Shown: positions 8,294 to 17,894, counted from the stretch's first letter. The stretch: 41,896 bases of DNA from Enterococcus lemanii (GCF_016909125.1 NZ_JAFBFD010000030.1:1-41896); one strand, 5' to 3'. Translations and numbers: made by a program. Notes: generated by a model not told the origin, from the sequence alone.

Positions 8294-9218
8294 TAATACC
8301 CACCTCTTCCAACCATTTTTTAATTTCTTTTTCTAATTGCTGACTAGCAGATGGATCTAACAGCAGGTCATACCACCTAGGATTCATTCGATTTCTAAAC
8401 CAAGTAAGCTGACGTTTGGCATAGCGTCTAGAATGCAATTGAATGTCCTCGATTACTTCTTCTAAACCCATTTCACCAGCAAAAAACGGTTGAAATTCCT
8501 TGTAACCAATGCCTCGACTAGCTTGAGCATCTGGATAAGCAAGCGTTTTTTCCGCCTCGCTTATTAAGCCTGTTTCAACCATTTGTTTAACCCTAAGATT
8601 AATTCGATCATATAGTAACTCACGCTTCGTTGTTAATCCAATTAGAAAGTCGTCATACAACTTTTTTGGTTCTTTTTCCGGCGTTAAAATACTCGTTCCA
8701 GTTAATTCGTAAACTTCAAGCGCACGAATCACTTTTCTTTCATTGTTTGGATGAATTTTTTGGGCAGCTAAAGGATCGACTTGTTTTAAATACTCCCAGG
8801 TCCATTGCTTGCCTTTTTCTTGAGCCATCTTTGTATATTTTTCTCGAATCGCAGTATTTGAAACCTCGGTGTTTGCGCCTAACTGATAATCATACAATAA
8901 GGCTTGAACATATAAGCCCGTTCCTCCAACGACAATTGGGACTTTCCCTCGTTGCGTAATTTCATCAATGAGCAGTCTAGCCGCCGTTTGAAAATCGGCC
9001 ACTGAATAAGGCTCACTGATTTCACATATATCTAGCAAATGGTGAGGAATCCCTTGTCTTTCTTCGCTTGTGGCCTTGGCCGTTCCGATATCAAGTCCTC
9101 GATAAATTTGCATTGAATCGGCATTAATAATTTCACCATTCAATTTTTGGGCTAATTCGATACTTAACGCCGTTTTACCGACAGCAGTAGGCCCGACAAT
9201 CACAATCACTTTTTTCAT
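8286..9218 (-). CDS. miaA: tRNA dimethylallyltransferase MiaA
   Basis: 310 residues. Adds a dimethylallyl group to A37 of tRNAs that read UNN codons. P-loop GPTAVGKT at residues 8-15, then the tRNA-recognition motif NADSMQIYRGLDIGTAKA, VVGGTGLYVQALLYD and, near the C terminus, HSRRYAKRQLTWFRN. Length is normal. It sits between a membrane-anchored protein of unknown function and hflX and overlaps hflX by eight bases. Confidence 0.96.
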   Translation of the reverse strand: MKKVIVIVGPTAVGKTALSIELAQKLNGEIINADSMQIYRGLDIGTAKATSEERQGIPHHLLDICEISEPYSVADFQTAARLLIDEITQRGKVPIVVGGTGLYVQALLYDYQLGANTEVSNTAIREKYTKMAQEKGKQWTWEYLKQVDPLAAQKIHPNNERKVIRALEVYELTGTSILTPEKEPKKLYDDFLIGLTTKRELLYDRINLRVKQMVETGLISEAEKTLAYPDAQASRGIGYKEFQPFFAGEMGLEEVIEDIQLHSRRYAKRQLTWFRNRMNPRWYDLLLDPSASQQLEKEIKKWLEEVGISG

Positions 9219-9243
9219 TTTTTCATTAAATTCCTTTAGCTAA

Positions 9244-9762
9244 TTAAAATGCTCTTGAAAAGAGAGTTAACGGTTCGTCCGTTACTTTTTTTAGTTGAAC
9301 CTTTCTTTCATAAATCATTTCGGTGATTTTATCAGAAAGTTGTTCAATGATGACACGTCCACCTTTAAAGGTATAACCACCAATGGCCAAAGTTTCTTCT
9401 GGTGATAGCACGACTTTACGCGTTGAGATTTGATTGAAAAATTCCTCTAAAAAACGATTAGGTAAATAAAAACTATTATGAGCCGCAAACGATTGTAAAT
9501 AAATGTAATCATCTACTGTGATATAACAGTCATCAAATGCATCAAAACTAACATATTTATCCATTAATAAAACCCGTTTTTCTAGAATCTCAACCATTTT
9601 TTGATTAAGATGAATTAATGTTTCGATTTCTTTGGCTTTTTGCTCGATTACGCGTCGTTTTTTCTCTTTTTGGTCTTGATATTTCAATAATAAATAAAAC
9701 GCCAAAATAACAATGAGCGCGCCTGTAAACACCCCACTCATTCCAATTAAAAACAAGGTCAT
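9244..9762 (-). CDS. Membrane-anchored protein of unknown function
   Basis: 172 residues. One hydrophobic segment at residues 3-26 (FLIGMSGVFTGALIVILAFYLLL) is followed by a positively charged, helical stretch (KYQDQKEKKRRVIEQKAKEIE), so the body should lie in the cytoplasm with the N terminus in the membrane. The rest is a mixed, globular-looking domain with no motif I recognise. The ATG at 9762 has GGGAGG eleven bases upstream. It is first in the cluster with miaA and hflX, 25 bases before miaA. Confidence 0.8.
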   Translation of the reverse strand: MTLFLIGMSGVFTGALIVILAFYLLLKYQDQKEKKRRVIEQKAKEIETLIHLNQKMVEILEKRVLLMDKYVSFDAFDDCYITVDDYIYLQSFAAHNSFYLPNRFLEEFFNQISTRKVVLSPEETLAIGGYTFKGGRVIIEQLSDKITEMIYERKVQLKKVTDEPLTLFSRAF

Positions 9763-9796
9763 TTCTTCTTTCGCCTCCCATACATTCCTTTGTTAT

Positions 9797-9805
9797 ATTT
9801 TACCA
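9797..9805 (-). promoter_or_regulatory. Candidate promoter of the miaA-hflX cluster
   Basis: Minus-strand TGGTAAAAT is an extended -10 (TGnTAAAAT), 35 bases before the first gene. No good -35 is seen. It lies back to back with the clpP promoter. Confidence 0.4.
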
Positions 9806-9834
9806 TAGATTCACCAAAATTCGCAGTTTTTTTA

Positions 9835-9864
9835 TTTGACCTTTTTTGACCTTTTAGTTATACT
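9835..9864 (+). promoter_or_regulatory. clpP promoter with overlapping CtsR operator
   Basis: The operator at 9835-9851, read on the minus strand, is GGTCAAAAAAGGTCAAA, a full match to the CtsR heptad repeat (RGTCAAA-N3-RGTCAAA). The plus-strand promoter is TTGACC (9836-9841), a 17-base spacer and TATACT (9859-9864), so the operator covers the -35 box. CtsR should therefore repress clpP until heat or protein stress. Confidence 0.9.
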
Positions 9865-9963
9865 TTGTTTAGCTAAATGTGGAAAAATTCTACTTAAATT
9901 TTTTCAGATATGTTATGCTATGTATGTAAATTTAGCGAATACAACTAAGGAGGATATATCCCT

Positions 9964-10545
9964 ATGAATTTAATTCCAACAGTCATTGAACAATCATCTC
10001 GTGGCGAAAGAGCGTATGACATTTATTCACGTTTATTGAAAGATCGAATCATTATGTTAAGCGGACAAGTAACAGACGACTTGGCCAACTCTATTATCGC
10101 CCAACTACTTTTCTTAGATGCACAAGACTCTGAAAAAGACATTTACTTGTACATTAACTCGCCTGGTGGAAGCGTAACAGCCGGTTTAGCGATTTATGAT
10201 ACAATGAACTTTGTAAAAGCCGATGTTCAAACCATCGTAATGGGGATGGCAGCTTCCATGGGTAGTTTCTTACTTGCTGCAGGTACAAAAGGCAAGCGTT
10301 TTGCTTTACCAAATGCTGAAGTCATGATTCACCAGCCACTTGGTGGGGCGCAAGGACAAGCAACGGAGATTGAAATTGCTGCACGCCATATTTTAAATAC
10401 TCGTGACCGTTTGAACAAAATTTTAGCAGAAAGAACCGGTCAACCGATTGAGGTTATCGAAAAAGATACCGATCGCGATAACTTTATGACTGCTGAAGAA
10501 GCAAAAGCTTATGGCTTAATCGATGAAGTCATGGTGACACGTTAA
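9964..10545 (+). CDS. clpP: ATP-dependent Clp protease proteolytic subunit ClpP
   Basis: 193 residues. Serine peptidase that forms a double seven-membered ring and degrades proteins fed by ClpC, ClpE or ClpX. The catalytic triad is Ser98 (GMAASMGSF), His123 (MIHQPLGG) and Asp172 (DTDRDNFM). AAGGAGG precedes the ATG. It stands alone between a CtsR-controlled promoter and a hairpin terminator, and is transcribed against its neighbours. Confidence 0.98.
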   Translation: MNLIPTVIEQSSRGERAYDIYSRLLKDRIIMLSGQVTDDLANSIIAQLLFLDAQDSEKDIYLYINSPGGSVTAGLAIYDTMNFVKADVQTIVMGMAASMGSFLLAAGTKGKRFALPNAEVMIHQPLGGAQGQATEIEIAARHILNTRDRLNKILAERTGQPIEVIEKDTDRDNFMTAEEAKAYGLIDEVMVTR

Positions 10546-10557
10546 TTTAAATAACAT

Positions 10558-10591
10558 AAAAAGAACCTTCTAAATACGGAAGGTTCTTTTT
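10558..10591 (+). terminator. clpP terminator
   Basis: AAAAAGAACCTTC / GAAGGTTCTTTTT stem with a T-run on the plus strand, and an A-run that also lets it serve the opposite strand. Confidence 0.85.
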
Positions 10592-10622
10592 ATGTGTGCT
10601 AAAAAATAATCATTATCCATTT

Positions 10623-11951
10623 CTAATCATATTGTGTCAAATCCCAATTACGAATAATTTGATTTAATTTTTCTGCATATTGCGGATCAGTAGCGTATTT
10701 TCCAACTAAACCTTTTGTTGCTTCTTCAAAATTGCTAGCAACACTTCGCCAAGTGCCACTGTAATAATTTTTATTCCAAGATACACCATTTGCTAGTAGC
10801 TTGCCGTTGTCTTCTAAAGAATCTTTTGCCGTGGCATATTTTCTAAAGGACGCGGGTAAAGAAACCATTCGACCATTCACAAATTCATCTGAATAAATAT
10901 CATACTTCTCATAGTTTGTTTCATCAGATCCTACTGAAAACTTAATTCCAAAAAAATTGTTCGCTTCTTTCGTTAACCGACTGCGACCATAATCAGACTC
11001 TAAAATAGCTTGAGCAATCATTACGGAAGGATACAATTGATATTTACCTGCAATTTCTTGAGCATCTTTCGCAATTAGACGAACAAACTCTTCATTGTCT
11101 TTATAATTGGTTAAAATAAATGTTTGAGAAGGAGCGCTTGGACTGACTTGATTATTTTTTACAACAGGTGGAATTTGACCTGAAATAAAAAATTGGTTAA
11201 AAAGTGTTTTAATCGGACGCTTTTGTTCAGTACTTTCACTAGTAAGTACATTTTCTCGACTTTCCTGGGACACGGTTTCCAACTTTTCTCCTAGTGGCTC
11301 GGACTCACTTGTATGATTTGTTTCTAATGAGTCTGCACTAGCTAAATCTTCACCGTCGCTAGCTGCTACCATCGCTTGTGCATCAATATACCCTAGCCAA
11401 TTCCCTTTAAAGTCATAAGCCTCATAATACATCGTTTGATTAAAATGATAGTAGACTCCTTTTATTTTCACTTTTTTTAAATAAAAATCTTCGCTTTGTT
11501 CGTTTACTTGTCCTAAAAAATTCGAAAAGAACACCGGATTCTCTTGATGAATGGTCATTGTTTTGGCCATTTTCTTTTTATAACCTTCTGGTGAATCACC
11601 TGTTAACGTAACACTTGACTGACTGACATAACCAACTTCTTCGCCTAAATAATCACGCAATAAATAATACGTTTCGATGCCTTGACTAAAAGACTTTTCA
11701 ACAAAAAAAGTCTGATTTAGCCATTTTTTTGCACCTTTGTTTTCTGTTCCTTTTAAATCTGTTGTTAGACGAAAATTCTCATAAGTAATGGTGCCGTATT
11801 CGCCAATTTCCTTTTCACGAAAAATTGATCGTGCTTGGACTTCAATTGGGTGAGTAAACAATAATGTATAACCACATCCTAAGATTGCCAAACAGCTAAT
11901 CACGCAAATGGCAACGAACCCGTACTGAGTTTTTATTTTCAACGTTTTCAT
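10623..11951 (-). CDS. Secreted or membrane-anchored endo-beta-N-acetylglucosaminidase (GH73)
   Basis: 442 residues. The N terminus has a hydrophobic segment at about residues 11-33 (GFVAICVISCLAILGCGYTLLF), a signal anchor. Residues 60-210 hold two SH3/GW-like cell-wall modules (TYYLLRDYLGEEVGYVSQSSV and YYEAYDFKGNWLGYIDAQAMV). A low-complexity Ser/Glu linker follows, then the glucosaminidase domain with the catalytic-Glu region QAILESDYGRS, NNFFGIK and YATDPQYAEKLNQII. It should cut the GlcNAc-MurNAc glycan backbone during growth or cell separation. Single gene, convergent with clpP. Confidence 0.9.
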   Translation of the reverse strand: MKTLKIKTQYGFVAICVISCLAILGCGYTLLFTHPIEVQARSIFREKEIGEYGTITYENFRLTTDLKGTENKGAKKWLNQTFFVEKSFSQGIETYYLLRDYLGEEVGYVSQSSVTLTGDSPEGYKKKMAKTMTIHQENPVFFSNFLGQVNEQSEDFYLKKVKIKGVYYHFNQTMYYEAYDFKGNWLGYIDAQAMVAASDGEDLASADSLETNHTSESEPLGEKLETVSQESRENVLTSESTEQKRPIKTLFNQFFISGQIPPVVKNNQVSPSAPSQTFILTNYKDNEEFVRLIAKDAQEIAGKYQLYPSVMIAQAILESDYGRSRLTKEANNFFGIKFSVGSDETNYEKYDIYSDEFVNGRMVSLPASFRKYATAKDSLEDNGKLLANGVSWNKNYYSGTWRSVASNFEEATKGLVGKYATDPQYAEKLNQIIRNWDLTQYD

Positions 11952-12017
11952 TCCTTTAACCTTTAATCTACCAAACTATTATACCTTAGATTAATGAGAG
12001 TGTGATGCAAATTTGCT

Positions 12018-12057
12018 AAAAAAAAGAGAGGATTGAACAATCATCCCCTCTTTTTTC
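12018..12057 (-). terminator. Terminator of the ABC exporter operon
   Basis: A GAGGGGAT...ATCCTCTC stem with a long T-run on the minus strand, directly after the stop codon of the second ABC gene. Confidence 0.8.
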
Positions 12058-12060
12058 CTT

Positions 12061-13824
12061 TTATTCGCTCATTTCTTCTTCTGCAAACTGGCTATTATAC
12101 AATTTGGCATAAAAGCCATCTTTTTCTAATAGCGATTGGTGGGTCCCTTGTTCGATAATCGACCCTTGATTCATCACCAGTATCAAATCAGCCTCGCGAA
12201 TCGTTGACAAGCGGTGTGCAATCACAAAACTGGTACGGCCTTGCATTACTTTTGTCATCGCCTTTTGAATCAAAGCTTCTAACCGCGTGTCGACTGAACT
12301 TGTCGCTTCATCTAAAATTAGAATCTTTGGATTTGAAATCACAGCCCGGGCAATTGTTAATAATTGTTTTTGCCCTAGCGAGATGTTATCTCCCTCAGAA
12401 TTAATCATCATTGCATACCCTTCAGGCATTGTTCGAATAAAATGATCCACGTTGGCTGTTTTGGCAGCATCGACTACTTCATATTCCGTCGCCGTTAACT
12501 TTCCAAAACGAATATTCTCTGCGATTGTCCCTTCATATAACCAAGCATCTTGTAAAACCATCCCAAATAGCGAACGAACGTCACTCCGCTTTAGTTTCTT
12601 TGTGTCAATCCCATCAATCTTAATTGCCCCGTCATTTACTTCATAAAAACGCATCAACAAATTAATAATCGTGGTTTTTCCAGCCCCGGTTGGCCCAACA
12701 ATTGCAACGGTTTGACCTGCTTTAACCGTGAAATTCAAGTTTTCGATTAACGGTTTATCAGGAGAATAAGAAAAGCCAACATTTTCAAAACGAACTTCGC
12801 CTTTTACTTCCTCGGGTAAAGAAAGGTATGCTTCACTAACAGCCTCTTCTTCTTCATCTAGAATTTCAAAAATACGCTTAGCTGAAGCAGCCGCACTTTG
12901 TAAAACACCCGAAAGTTGCGTAATATTCCCCATCGGTTGACTAATTTGCCAAATATATTGAATGAAAGCTTGTAATTGACCAACAACAAGCGCGCCAGCA
13001 ATCACATAATAACTACCTAATACAGCAATAACGATATACGTTAAATAAGCCGTTAATTGAACAAGTGGCATCATTAGACCTGAAATAAAGGCTGCTCGAA
13101 AGCCATAATATTGTAATTTGTGATTCGCCTCTTTAAATCCTTCTAAAGCTTGTTTTTCGCGACCATACGCTTTTAAAATACCAAAACCGGTCATATTTTC
13201 TTGAACATAGCCGTTCATTTCACCTAAAGCGTTTTGCATGTTATTAAAATACGTTTGCGATTTTGTCACAATCATTTTAGAGATAAAAAAAGAAGCAGGA
13301 ATCATGATTAGTGCAACGAGCGCCATAACTTTATGAATATAAAACATCATGCCTAACGCAATGGCAATGCTTAAAAGGGCATTGATAATACCGATTAATG
13401 CTTGTTGAAGTGCGCCACTAACCGCATCGACATCATTGGTCACCCGAGAAAAAATATTCCCTTGTTTGTTTCGATCAAAATACGAAACCGGTAATCGATT
13501 AATTTTCTGTTCTAAGTCTCGCCGCAAATCTTGCATCATCGACTGGACGACATTCGTAATTAATACTCCTGCTAATAACTGAGCAATACCATAGCCTAAA
13601 CCAACCAAGAAGATCCAAAGTAAGGTTTGCTTAATATAACCAAAATTTAACGATTCTCCGGCTAAAACATTTTTTGTAATTTCAGTCGTCGGTAAGCCCG
13701 CAACATAAGGAAGGGCCCCACTAAAAATAACCGTTAAAACCGTAAAGAAAAGAACGAGAAAAAAACTCAGACGATAAGGTTTAATATAACTACTTAAACG
13801 TTTAAAAGAAGAGAAGTTTTTCAT
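12061..13824 (-). CDS. Heterodimeric ABC multidrug exporter, canonical half (EfrB/LmrD type)
   Basis: 587 residues. Six-helix transmembrane domain (about 1-320) followed by a nucleotide-binding domain. Walker A is GPTGAGKT, Walker B with catalytic Glu is ILILDEATSS, and the switch His is in FVIAHRLSTI. The signature is altered to NISLGQ instead of LSGGQ. Its partner has the opposite defects, as in TM287/288-type exporters with one weak ATP site. Its start overlaps the partner's stop by four bases (ATGA). Substrates probably include drugs or dyes; that comes from family knowledge, not from this sequence. Confidence 0.88.
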   Translation of the reverse strand: MKNFSSFKRLSSYIKPYRLSFFLVLFFTVLTVIFSGALPYVAGLPTTEITKNVLAGESLNFGYIKQTLLWIFLVGLGYGIAQLLAGVLITNVVQSMMQDLRRDLEQKINRLPVSYFDRNKQGNIFSRVTNDVDAVSGALQQALIGIINALLSIAIALGMMFYIHKVMALVALIMIPASFFISKMIVTKSQTYFNNMQNALGEMNGYVQENMTGFGILKAYGREKQALEGFKEANHKLQYYGFRAAFISGLMMPLVQLTAYLTYIVIAVLGSYYVIAGALVVGQLQAFIQYIWQISQPMGNITQLSGVLQSAAASAKRIFEILDEEEEAVSEAYLSLPEEVKGEVRFENVGFSYSPDKPLIENLNFTVKAGQTVAIVGPTGAGKTTIINLLMRFYEVNDGAIKIDGIDTKKLKRSDVRSLFGMVLQDAWLYEGTIAENIRFGKLTATEYEVVDAAKTANVDHFIRTMPEGYAMMINSEGDNISLGQKQLLTIARAVISNPKILILDEATSSVDTRLEALIQKAMTKVMQGRTSFVIAHRLSTIREADLILVMNQGSIIEQGTHQSLLEKDGFYAKLYNSQFAEEEMSE

Positions 13825-15554
13825 TTTTTCAATTCCTCCTCTGAAAGTTGTGACGCTGCAATATCATAATAGATTGAACAATTTGCTAGTAATTCGTCAT
13901 GCGTACCTGTTCCGACAATTTCCCCTTCATTTAAAACAATAATCTTATCTGCATGCATAATGGTTCCCACTCGTTGTGCAACGATTAAAGTTGTTGTTTG
14001 CGTTGTTACTTTTTTTAAACACGCTCTTAATTTCGCATCCGTGGCATAATCAAGTGCTGAAAAACTATCATCAAAAATAAAAATCTCTGGTTGACGAATA
14101 ATAGCTCTGGCAATGGCTAAGCGTTGTTTTTGACCACCTGAAAAGTTAGTCCCACCTTCTGACACTTGGGTTTCAAGCCCTTTTTCCAAGCGCGAAACAA
14201 AGTCTTTTGCTTGCGCAATTTCTAAAGCCTGTAACATTTCTTCGGTGGTCGCATCTTCTTTTCCATAGCGTAAATTATCCGCAATCGTACCGGAAAATAG
14301 TAACGCTTTTTGTGGTATATAGCCAATCTTTTTCCGTAGAAATTCAAGAGGATAGTCTTTCACATTGACCCCATCAATTAAGACTTCTCCCTCACTAACC
14401 TCGTAAAATCGTGGAATTAATTGAATTAAGGAGGACTTCCCACTCCCCGTGCTTCCAATAAACGCAACGGTTTCGCCCGGTCTTGCCGTAAAGTTTATGC
14501 TACGTAATATCGGCGTTTCAGTCGCACCTGGATAAGCAAAAGTAACGTTCTTAAATTCCACAATACCTTTTGTTTTCGTTTTAGGTGCAGTCTTTTCTTT
14601 TGACTCAATTAAAGGCTCCATCGCAAAAGCTTCCATAATTCGATTCGCAGAAACAGCGGCTCTTGGATACATCATAAAAACCGTTGCAAAAAGCATAAAT
14701 GAAAACAACGCATGAAAAATGTATTCGATAAAAGCAATTAAGTTCCCAACTTGTAACGAACCTGCTTCAATTTGGATACTACCCGACCAAATAATAAGAA
14801 CCATTACAATATTAAACAAAAAGAAAAAAGCGGGTTGTGCAACTGCCATTAAACGAAACAATCGCTTTGAACTATCCGTATAATCTTTATTGACCGTCGC
14901 AAAACGCTCTTCTTCGAATTTTTCATTTACAAACGCTCGAATTACCCGAATGCCAGATAAATTCTCACGTAAAATACTGTTTATTTTATCTAAGTTCTTT
15001 TGTTGTTTTTTAGAAATCGGTTCTGAAAGCAACGCAATAGTAACGACACCAACTAATAAAAAGGGCAAGGAGCCTAAAACATACCACCCTAAAGATGGGC
15101 TCGTCCGAACAACTAAATAAATACTCGCAACAAACATCATTGGTGCTGTAAAACCAATTCTTAAAATGTTTTGCATAAATAACATGATTTGATACGCATC
15201 ATTGGTTACTCGTGTAATTAATGACGATACACCAATTTCTTCATACTCTTGATGTGAATAACCTTGAATTTTTTCAAACAAATCATCACGAATGTCTGCA
15301 ATCATATTCGTTGTAATTCGTGAAGTAAAATAACCGAGCATAATATTCAAGATAATACCAAAAAGAACGACCCCTAACATCAAAATGCCCATTGATTGAA
15401 TATAAGAAATATCTTTTTTTACAATGCCGTTATTTATCATTTTGGCTAATAACGTTGGCAAACCTAGTTCAATCCCAATAAAACCAAATACACATATAAA
15501 ATTTAAAATTAATAATTTTTTATTGCGTAAGGAATATTCCCACATTAATTTCAC
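13821..15554 (-). CDS. Heterodimeric ABC multidrug exporter, degenerate-site half (EfrA/LmrC type)
   Basis: 577 residues. Six membrane helices (about 1-310), Walker A GSTGSGKS at 367-374 and a canonical FSGGQ signature at 471-475. The Walker B ends IFIFDD, placing Asp496 where the catalytic Glu should be, and the H-loop His is Gln527 (LIVAQRVGTI). This half therefore supplies the degenerate ATP site of a heterodimer. First gene of a two-gene operon. Length and pairing fit the enterococcal EfrAB system, but that name is inference. Confidence 0.88.
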   Translation of the reverse strand: MKLMWEYSLRNKKLLILNFICVFGFIGIELGLPTLLAKMINNGIVKKDISYIQSMGILMLGVVLFGIILNIMLGYFTSRITTNMIADIRDDLFEKIQGYSHQEYEEIGVSSLITRVTNDAYQIMLFMQNILRIGFTAPMMFVASIYLVVRTSPSLGWYVLGSLPFLLVGVVTIALLSEPISKKQQKNLDKINSILRENLSGIRVIRAFVNEKFEEERFATVNKDYTDSSKRLFRLMAVAQPAFFFLFNIVMVLIIWSGSIQIEAGSLQVGNLIAFIEYIFHALFSFMLFATVFMMYPRAAVSANRIMEAFAMEPLIESKEKTAPKTKTKGIVEFKNVTFAYPGATETPILRSINFTARPGETVAFIGSTGSGKSSLIQLIPRFYEVSEGEVLIDGVNVKDYPLEFLRKKIGYIPQKALLFSGTIADNLRYGKEDATTEEMLQALEIAQAKDFVSRLEKGLETQVSEGGTNFSGGQKQRLAIARAIIRQPEIFIFDDSFSALDYATDAKLRACLKKVTTQTTTLIVAQRVGTIMHADKIIVLNEGEIVGTGTHDELLANCSIYYDIAASQLSEEELKK

Positions 15555-15692
15555 TAATTTTCCTCCTAACTTTTTCCAAGTACAACCACTATAACAAAAG
15601 TATTTTTAAAGTTCAAAATAAAATAATACAAACTAATCGGTCTTTAATTTGCTAAATAATTATTCTTTTTTGAATGGTTAAGTTAAAATTGT

Positions 15693-15731
15693 GTCGGTCG
15701 TCTATCTTAAGAAGACGACCGACTTTGTTTT
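15693..15731 (+). terminator. Orphan hairpin with T-rich tail
   Basis: GTCGGTCGTCT / AGACGACCGAC (11 bp, 9-base loop) is followed by TTTGTTTTCT on the plus strand. It looks like an intrinsic terminator but no plus-strand gene lies before it. It may end a small RNA or guard rpoY from upstream transcription. Confidence 0.5.
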
Positions 15732-15784
15732 CTGTGCACCTTTTCTATACTTCTTTTCATTTCTATGATAAACTAAAGAAAATT

Positions 15785-15863
15785 TCTGTATAGAAATACA
15801 GAGCAGTCCGGTGAATTTTTAACCATTACAATCAGAAAGTCTGGTCGAAACTTTCTCTTTTTT
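15785..15863 (+). promoter_or_regulatory. Structured leader of rpoY-rnjA with attenuator-like hairpin
   Basis: TCTGTAT-agaa-ATACAGA (15785-15802) is followed by AGAAAGT / ACTTTCT (15834-15856) and then CTTTTTT. The second hairpin plus U-tract resembles an intrinsic terminator about 135 bases ahead of the rpoY start. More pairing follows (AAAGAAAT/ATTTCTTT, CTGC/GCAG). No known riboswitch class is recognised. Confidence 0.5.
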
Positions 15864-15998
15864 CTCACTCAATGTCTGAAAAAAGAAATATTTAAGAAAT
15901 TTCTTTCACAGCAAGTCTGCTACAAAACGGCAGCCTTTGCTTTGTTGTGTTAAAAAGTGATCGAGCGGATCTGTCAATAAACTAAAGGAGCGTATCAT

Positions 15999-16211
15999 AT
16001 GATTTACAAAGTATTTTACCAAGAAAGAAAAGATTACAACCCAAAAAGAGAGCAAACAAAATCACTTTATCTAGAAGCAGAAAGTGAAGTCATTGCTCGT
16101 CAGTTAGTCGAAAAAAATACCCCATATAATATTGAATTCATTCAACTCTTAGAAGGCAACCACTTAGAGTATGAAAAAGAAAATGCTGAATTCATTTTAA
16201 CGGAGTTTTAA
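15999..16211 (+). CDS. rpoY: DNA-directed RNA polymerase epsilon subunit
   Basis: 70 residues, normal for the family (formerly YkzG). Small auxiliary subunit of Firmicute RNA polymerase. The sequence [20 protein letters not shown] and the acidic [13 protein letters not shown] stretch are typical. AAAGGAG lies before the ATG. The stop is one base from the rnjA start, the conserved rpoY-rnjA arrangement of Bacilli. Confidence 0.93.
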   Translation: MIYKVFYQERKDYNPKREQTKSLYLEAESEVIARQLVEKNTPYNIEFIQLLEGNHLEYEKENAEFILTEF

Positions 16212-16212
16212 A

Positions 16213-17892
16213 ATGAAAGTTTCACTAAAAAATAATGAAACCGGCGTTTTTGGCATTGGTGGATTAGGTGAAATTGGAAAAAACTGTTATGGGGTTCAAT
16301 TCCAAGATGAAATTATATTGATTGATGCAGGAATTAAGTTTCCTGAGGATGAATTACTTGGGATTGACTATGTGATTTCCGATTATAGTTACATCGTCCA
16401 AAATTTACCAAAAGTTAAAGGACTAATTGTCACCCATGGGCACGAAGACCATATTGGCGGAATTCCTTACCTATTACGTCAAGCGAATATTCCCATTTAT
16501 GCAGGCCCATTAGCACTCGCTTTAATTACAAATAAACTTGATGAGCATGGTCTTTTACGAGATGCACAGATGCATGAAATTAACGAAGAGACAGTTATTC
16601 GCTTTCGAAAAACTTCGATTAGTTTTTTTAGAACGACGCACAGCATTCCCGATGCCCTTGGCGTTGTTGTCAAAACACCGTCTGGCAATGTTGTAGCCAC
16701 TGGCGACTTCAAGTTTGATTTTACCCCAGTTGGAGAACCAGCCAACCTACATAAAATGGCTAAAATTGGTGAAGAAGGCGTTCTTTGTTTACTTTCTGAT
16801 AGTACGAATGCTGAAATCCCAACCTTTACCAAATCAGAAAAAACAATTGGCTCTTCGATTGTCAAAATTTTTGAAAAAATCGATGGCCGAATTATATTTG
16901 CAAGTTTTGCTTCAAATATTTTTCGACTACAACAAGCCGCTGATGCAGCGGTAGCAACCGGTCGAAAAATTGCCGTCTTTGGTCGCAGCATGGAAAACGC
17001 CATTATAAACGGTCAAAAACTTGGCTATATTAAAGTCCCCGATGGTACTTTTGTTGATGCTACCGAAATTAATCGTCTCCCTGCAAATGAAACGATGATT
17101 TTATGTACTGGCTCTCAAGGAGAACCCATGGCCGCTCTTAGTCGAATTGCCAATGGGACACATCGCCAAATTCAAATTCATCCAGACGATACGGTTATTT
17201 TTTCAAGTTCGCCAATTCCAGGGAATACTTTGAGTGTCAACCATGTCATTAATCTGCTATTAGAAGCAGGTGCACATGTTATTCATGGTAAACTAAACAA
17301 TATTCATACTTCAGGGCATGGTGGACAAGAAGAACAAAAATTAATGTTACGTTTAATGAAACCAAAATTTTTCATGCCGGTTCATGGAGAGTTTCGTATG
17401 TTAAAAATCCATACACAACTTGCCCAGGATACGGGTGTGCCTAGAGAAAATTGTTTTATTATGGAAAACGGTGATATGTTAGCTTTAACAGCAGACACTG
17501 CCCGCTTAGCTGGTAAATTCAATGCCAGCGATGTCTATATTGACGGAAGTGGCATTGGTGATATCGGGAACGTTGTCTTAAAAGATCGTCGCATTCTATC
17601 TGAAGAAGGCCTCGTTCTAGCAGTCGCAACCGTTAATATTGAACAAAAAGAAATTTTATCAGGACCAGACATTTTATCGCGCGGGTTTGTCTATATGCGT
17701 GAATCAGGTGAAATGATTAGTGAAGGCCAGACCATTTTATTTAATGCCCTCAGAGAAGCTTTGAATCAACCTAATTGTTCCGAGTTTAAACTAAGAGAAG
17801 CAATGTCTAGCGCCTTACAACCTTTCTTATTTGAAAAAACAGAACGACACCCAATGATCTTATCGATGATTATGACTCCCGATCAAGGATAA
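16213..17892 (+). CDS. rnjA: Ribonuclease J1
   Basis: 559 residues. Metallo-beta-lactamase/beta-CASP nuclease with 5'-3' exonuclease and endonuclease activity in mRNA decay and rRNA maturation. The zinc motif HGHEDH is at 75-80, with [19 protein letters not shown], the beta-CASP motifs ([19 protein letters not shown]) and TSGHGGQEE. The C-terminal domain is present. It begins one base after rpoY and ends at a hairpin terminator, so the two form one operon behind a long structured leader. Confidence 0.96.
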   Translation: MKVSLKNNETGVFGIGGLGEIGKNCYGVQFQDEIILIDAGIKFPEDELLGIDYVISDYSYIVQNLPKVKGLIVTHGHEDHIGGIPYLLRQANIPIYAGPLALALITNKLDEHGLLRDAQMHEINEETVIRFRKTSISFFRTTHSIPDALGVVVKTPSGNVVATGDFKFDFTPVGEPANLHKMAKIGEEGVLCLLSDSTNAEIPTFTKSEKTIGSSIVKIFEKIDGRIIFASFASNIFRLQQAADAAVATGRKIAVFGRSMENAIINGQKLGYIKVPDGTFVDATEINRLPANETMILCTGSQGEPMAALSRIANGTHRQIQIHPDDTVIFSSSPIPGNTLSVNHVINLLLEAGAHVIHGKLNNIHTSGHGGQEEQKLMLRLMKPKFFMPVHGEFRMLKIHTQLAQDTGVPRENCFIMENGDMLALTADTARLAGKFNASDVYIDGSGIGDIGNVVLKDRRILSEEGLVLAVATVNIEQKEILSGPDILSRGFVYMRESGEMISEGQTILFNALREALNQPNCSEFKLREAMSSALQPFLFEKTERHPMILSMIMTPDQG

Positions 17893-17894
17893 GC

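Larger units (their letters stand above)
15555..15998. other. Divergent intergenic region with hairpins
   Basis: 444 bases between the ABC operon (minus) and rpoY-rnjA (plus). The first 130 bases are AT-rich spacer. An 11-bp stem (15693-15723), a 7-bp hairpin (15785-15802) and a terminator-like hairpin (15834-15863) follow; each is listed separately. No open frame of note. A possible extended -10 (TGATAAACT, 15766-15774) could start the rpoY transcript, but its -35 is poor. Confidence 0.6.

Noticed and set aside
16497-17003. 168-residue minus-strand frame inside rnjA
   Set aside because: It is the antisense shadow of a highly conserved gene, with no ribosome binding site and no known similarity.
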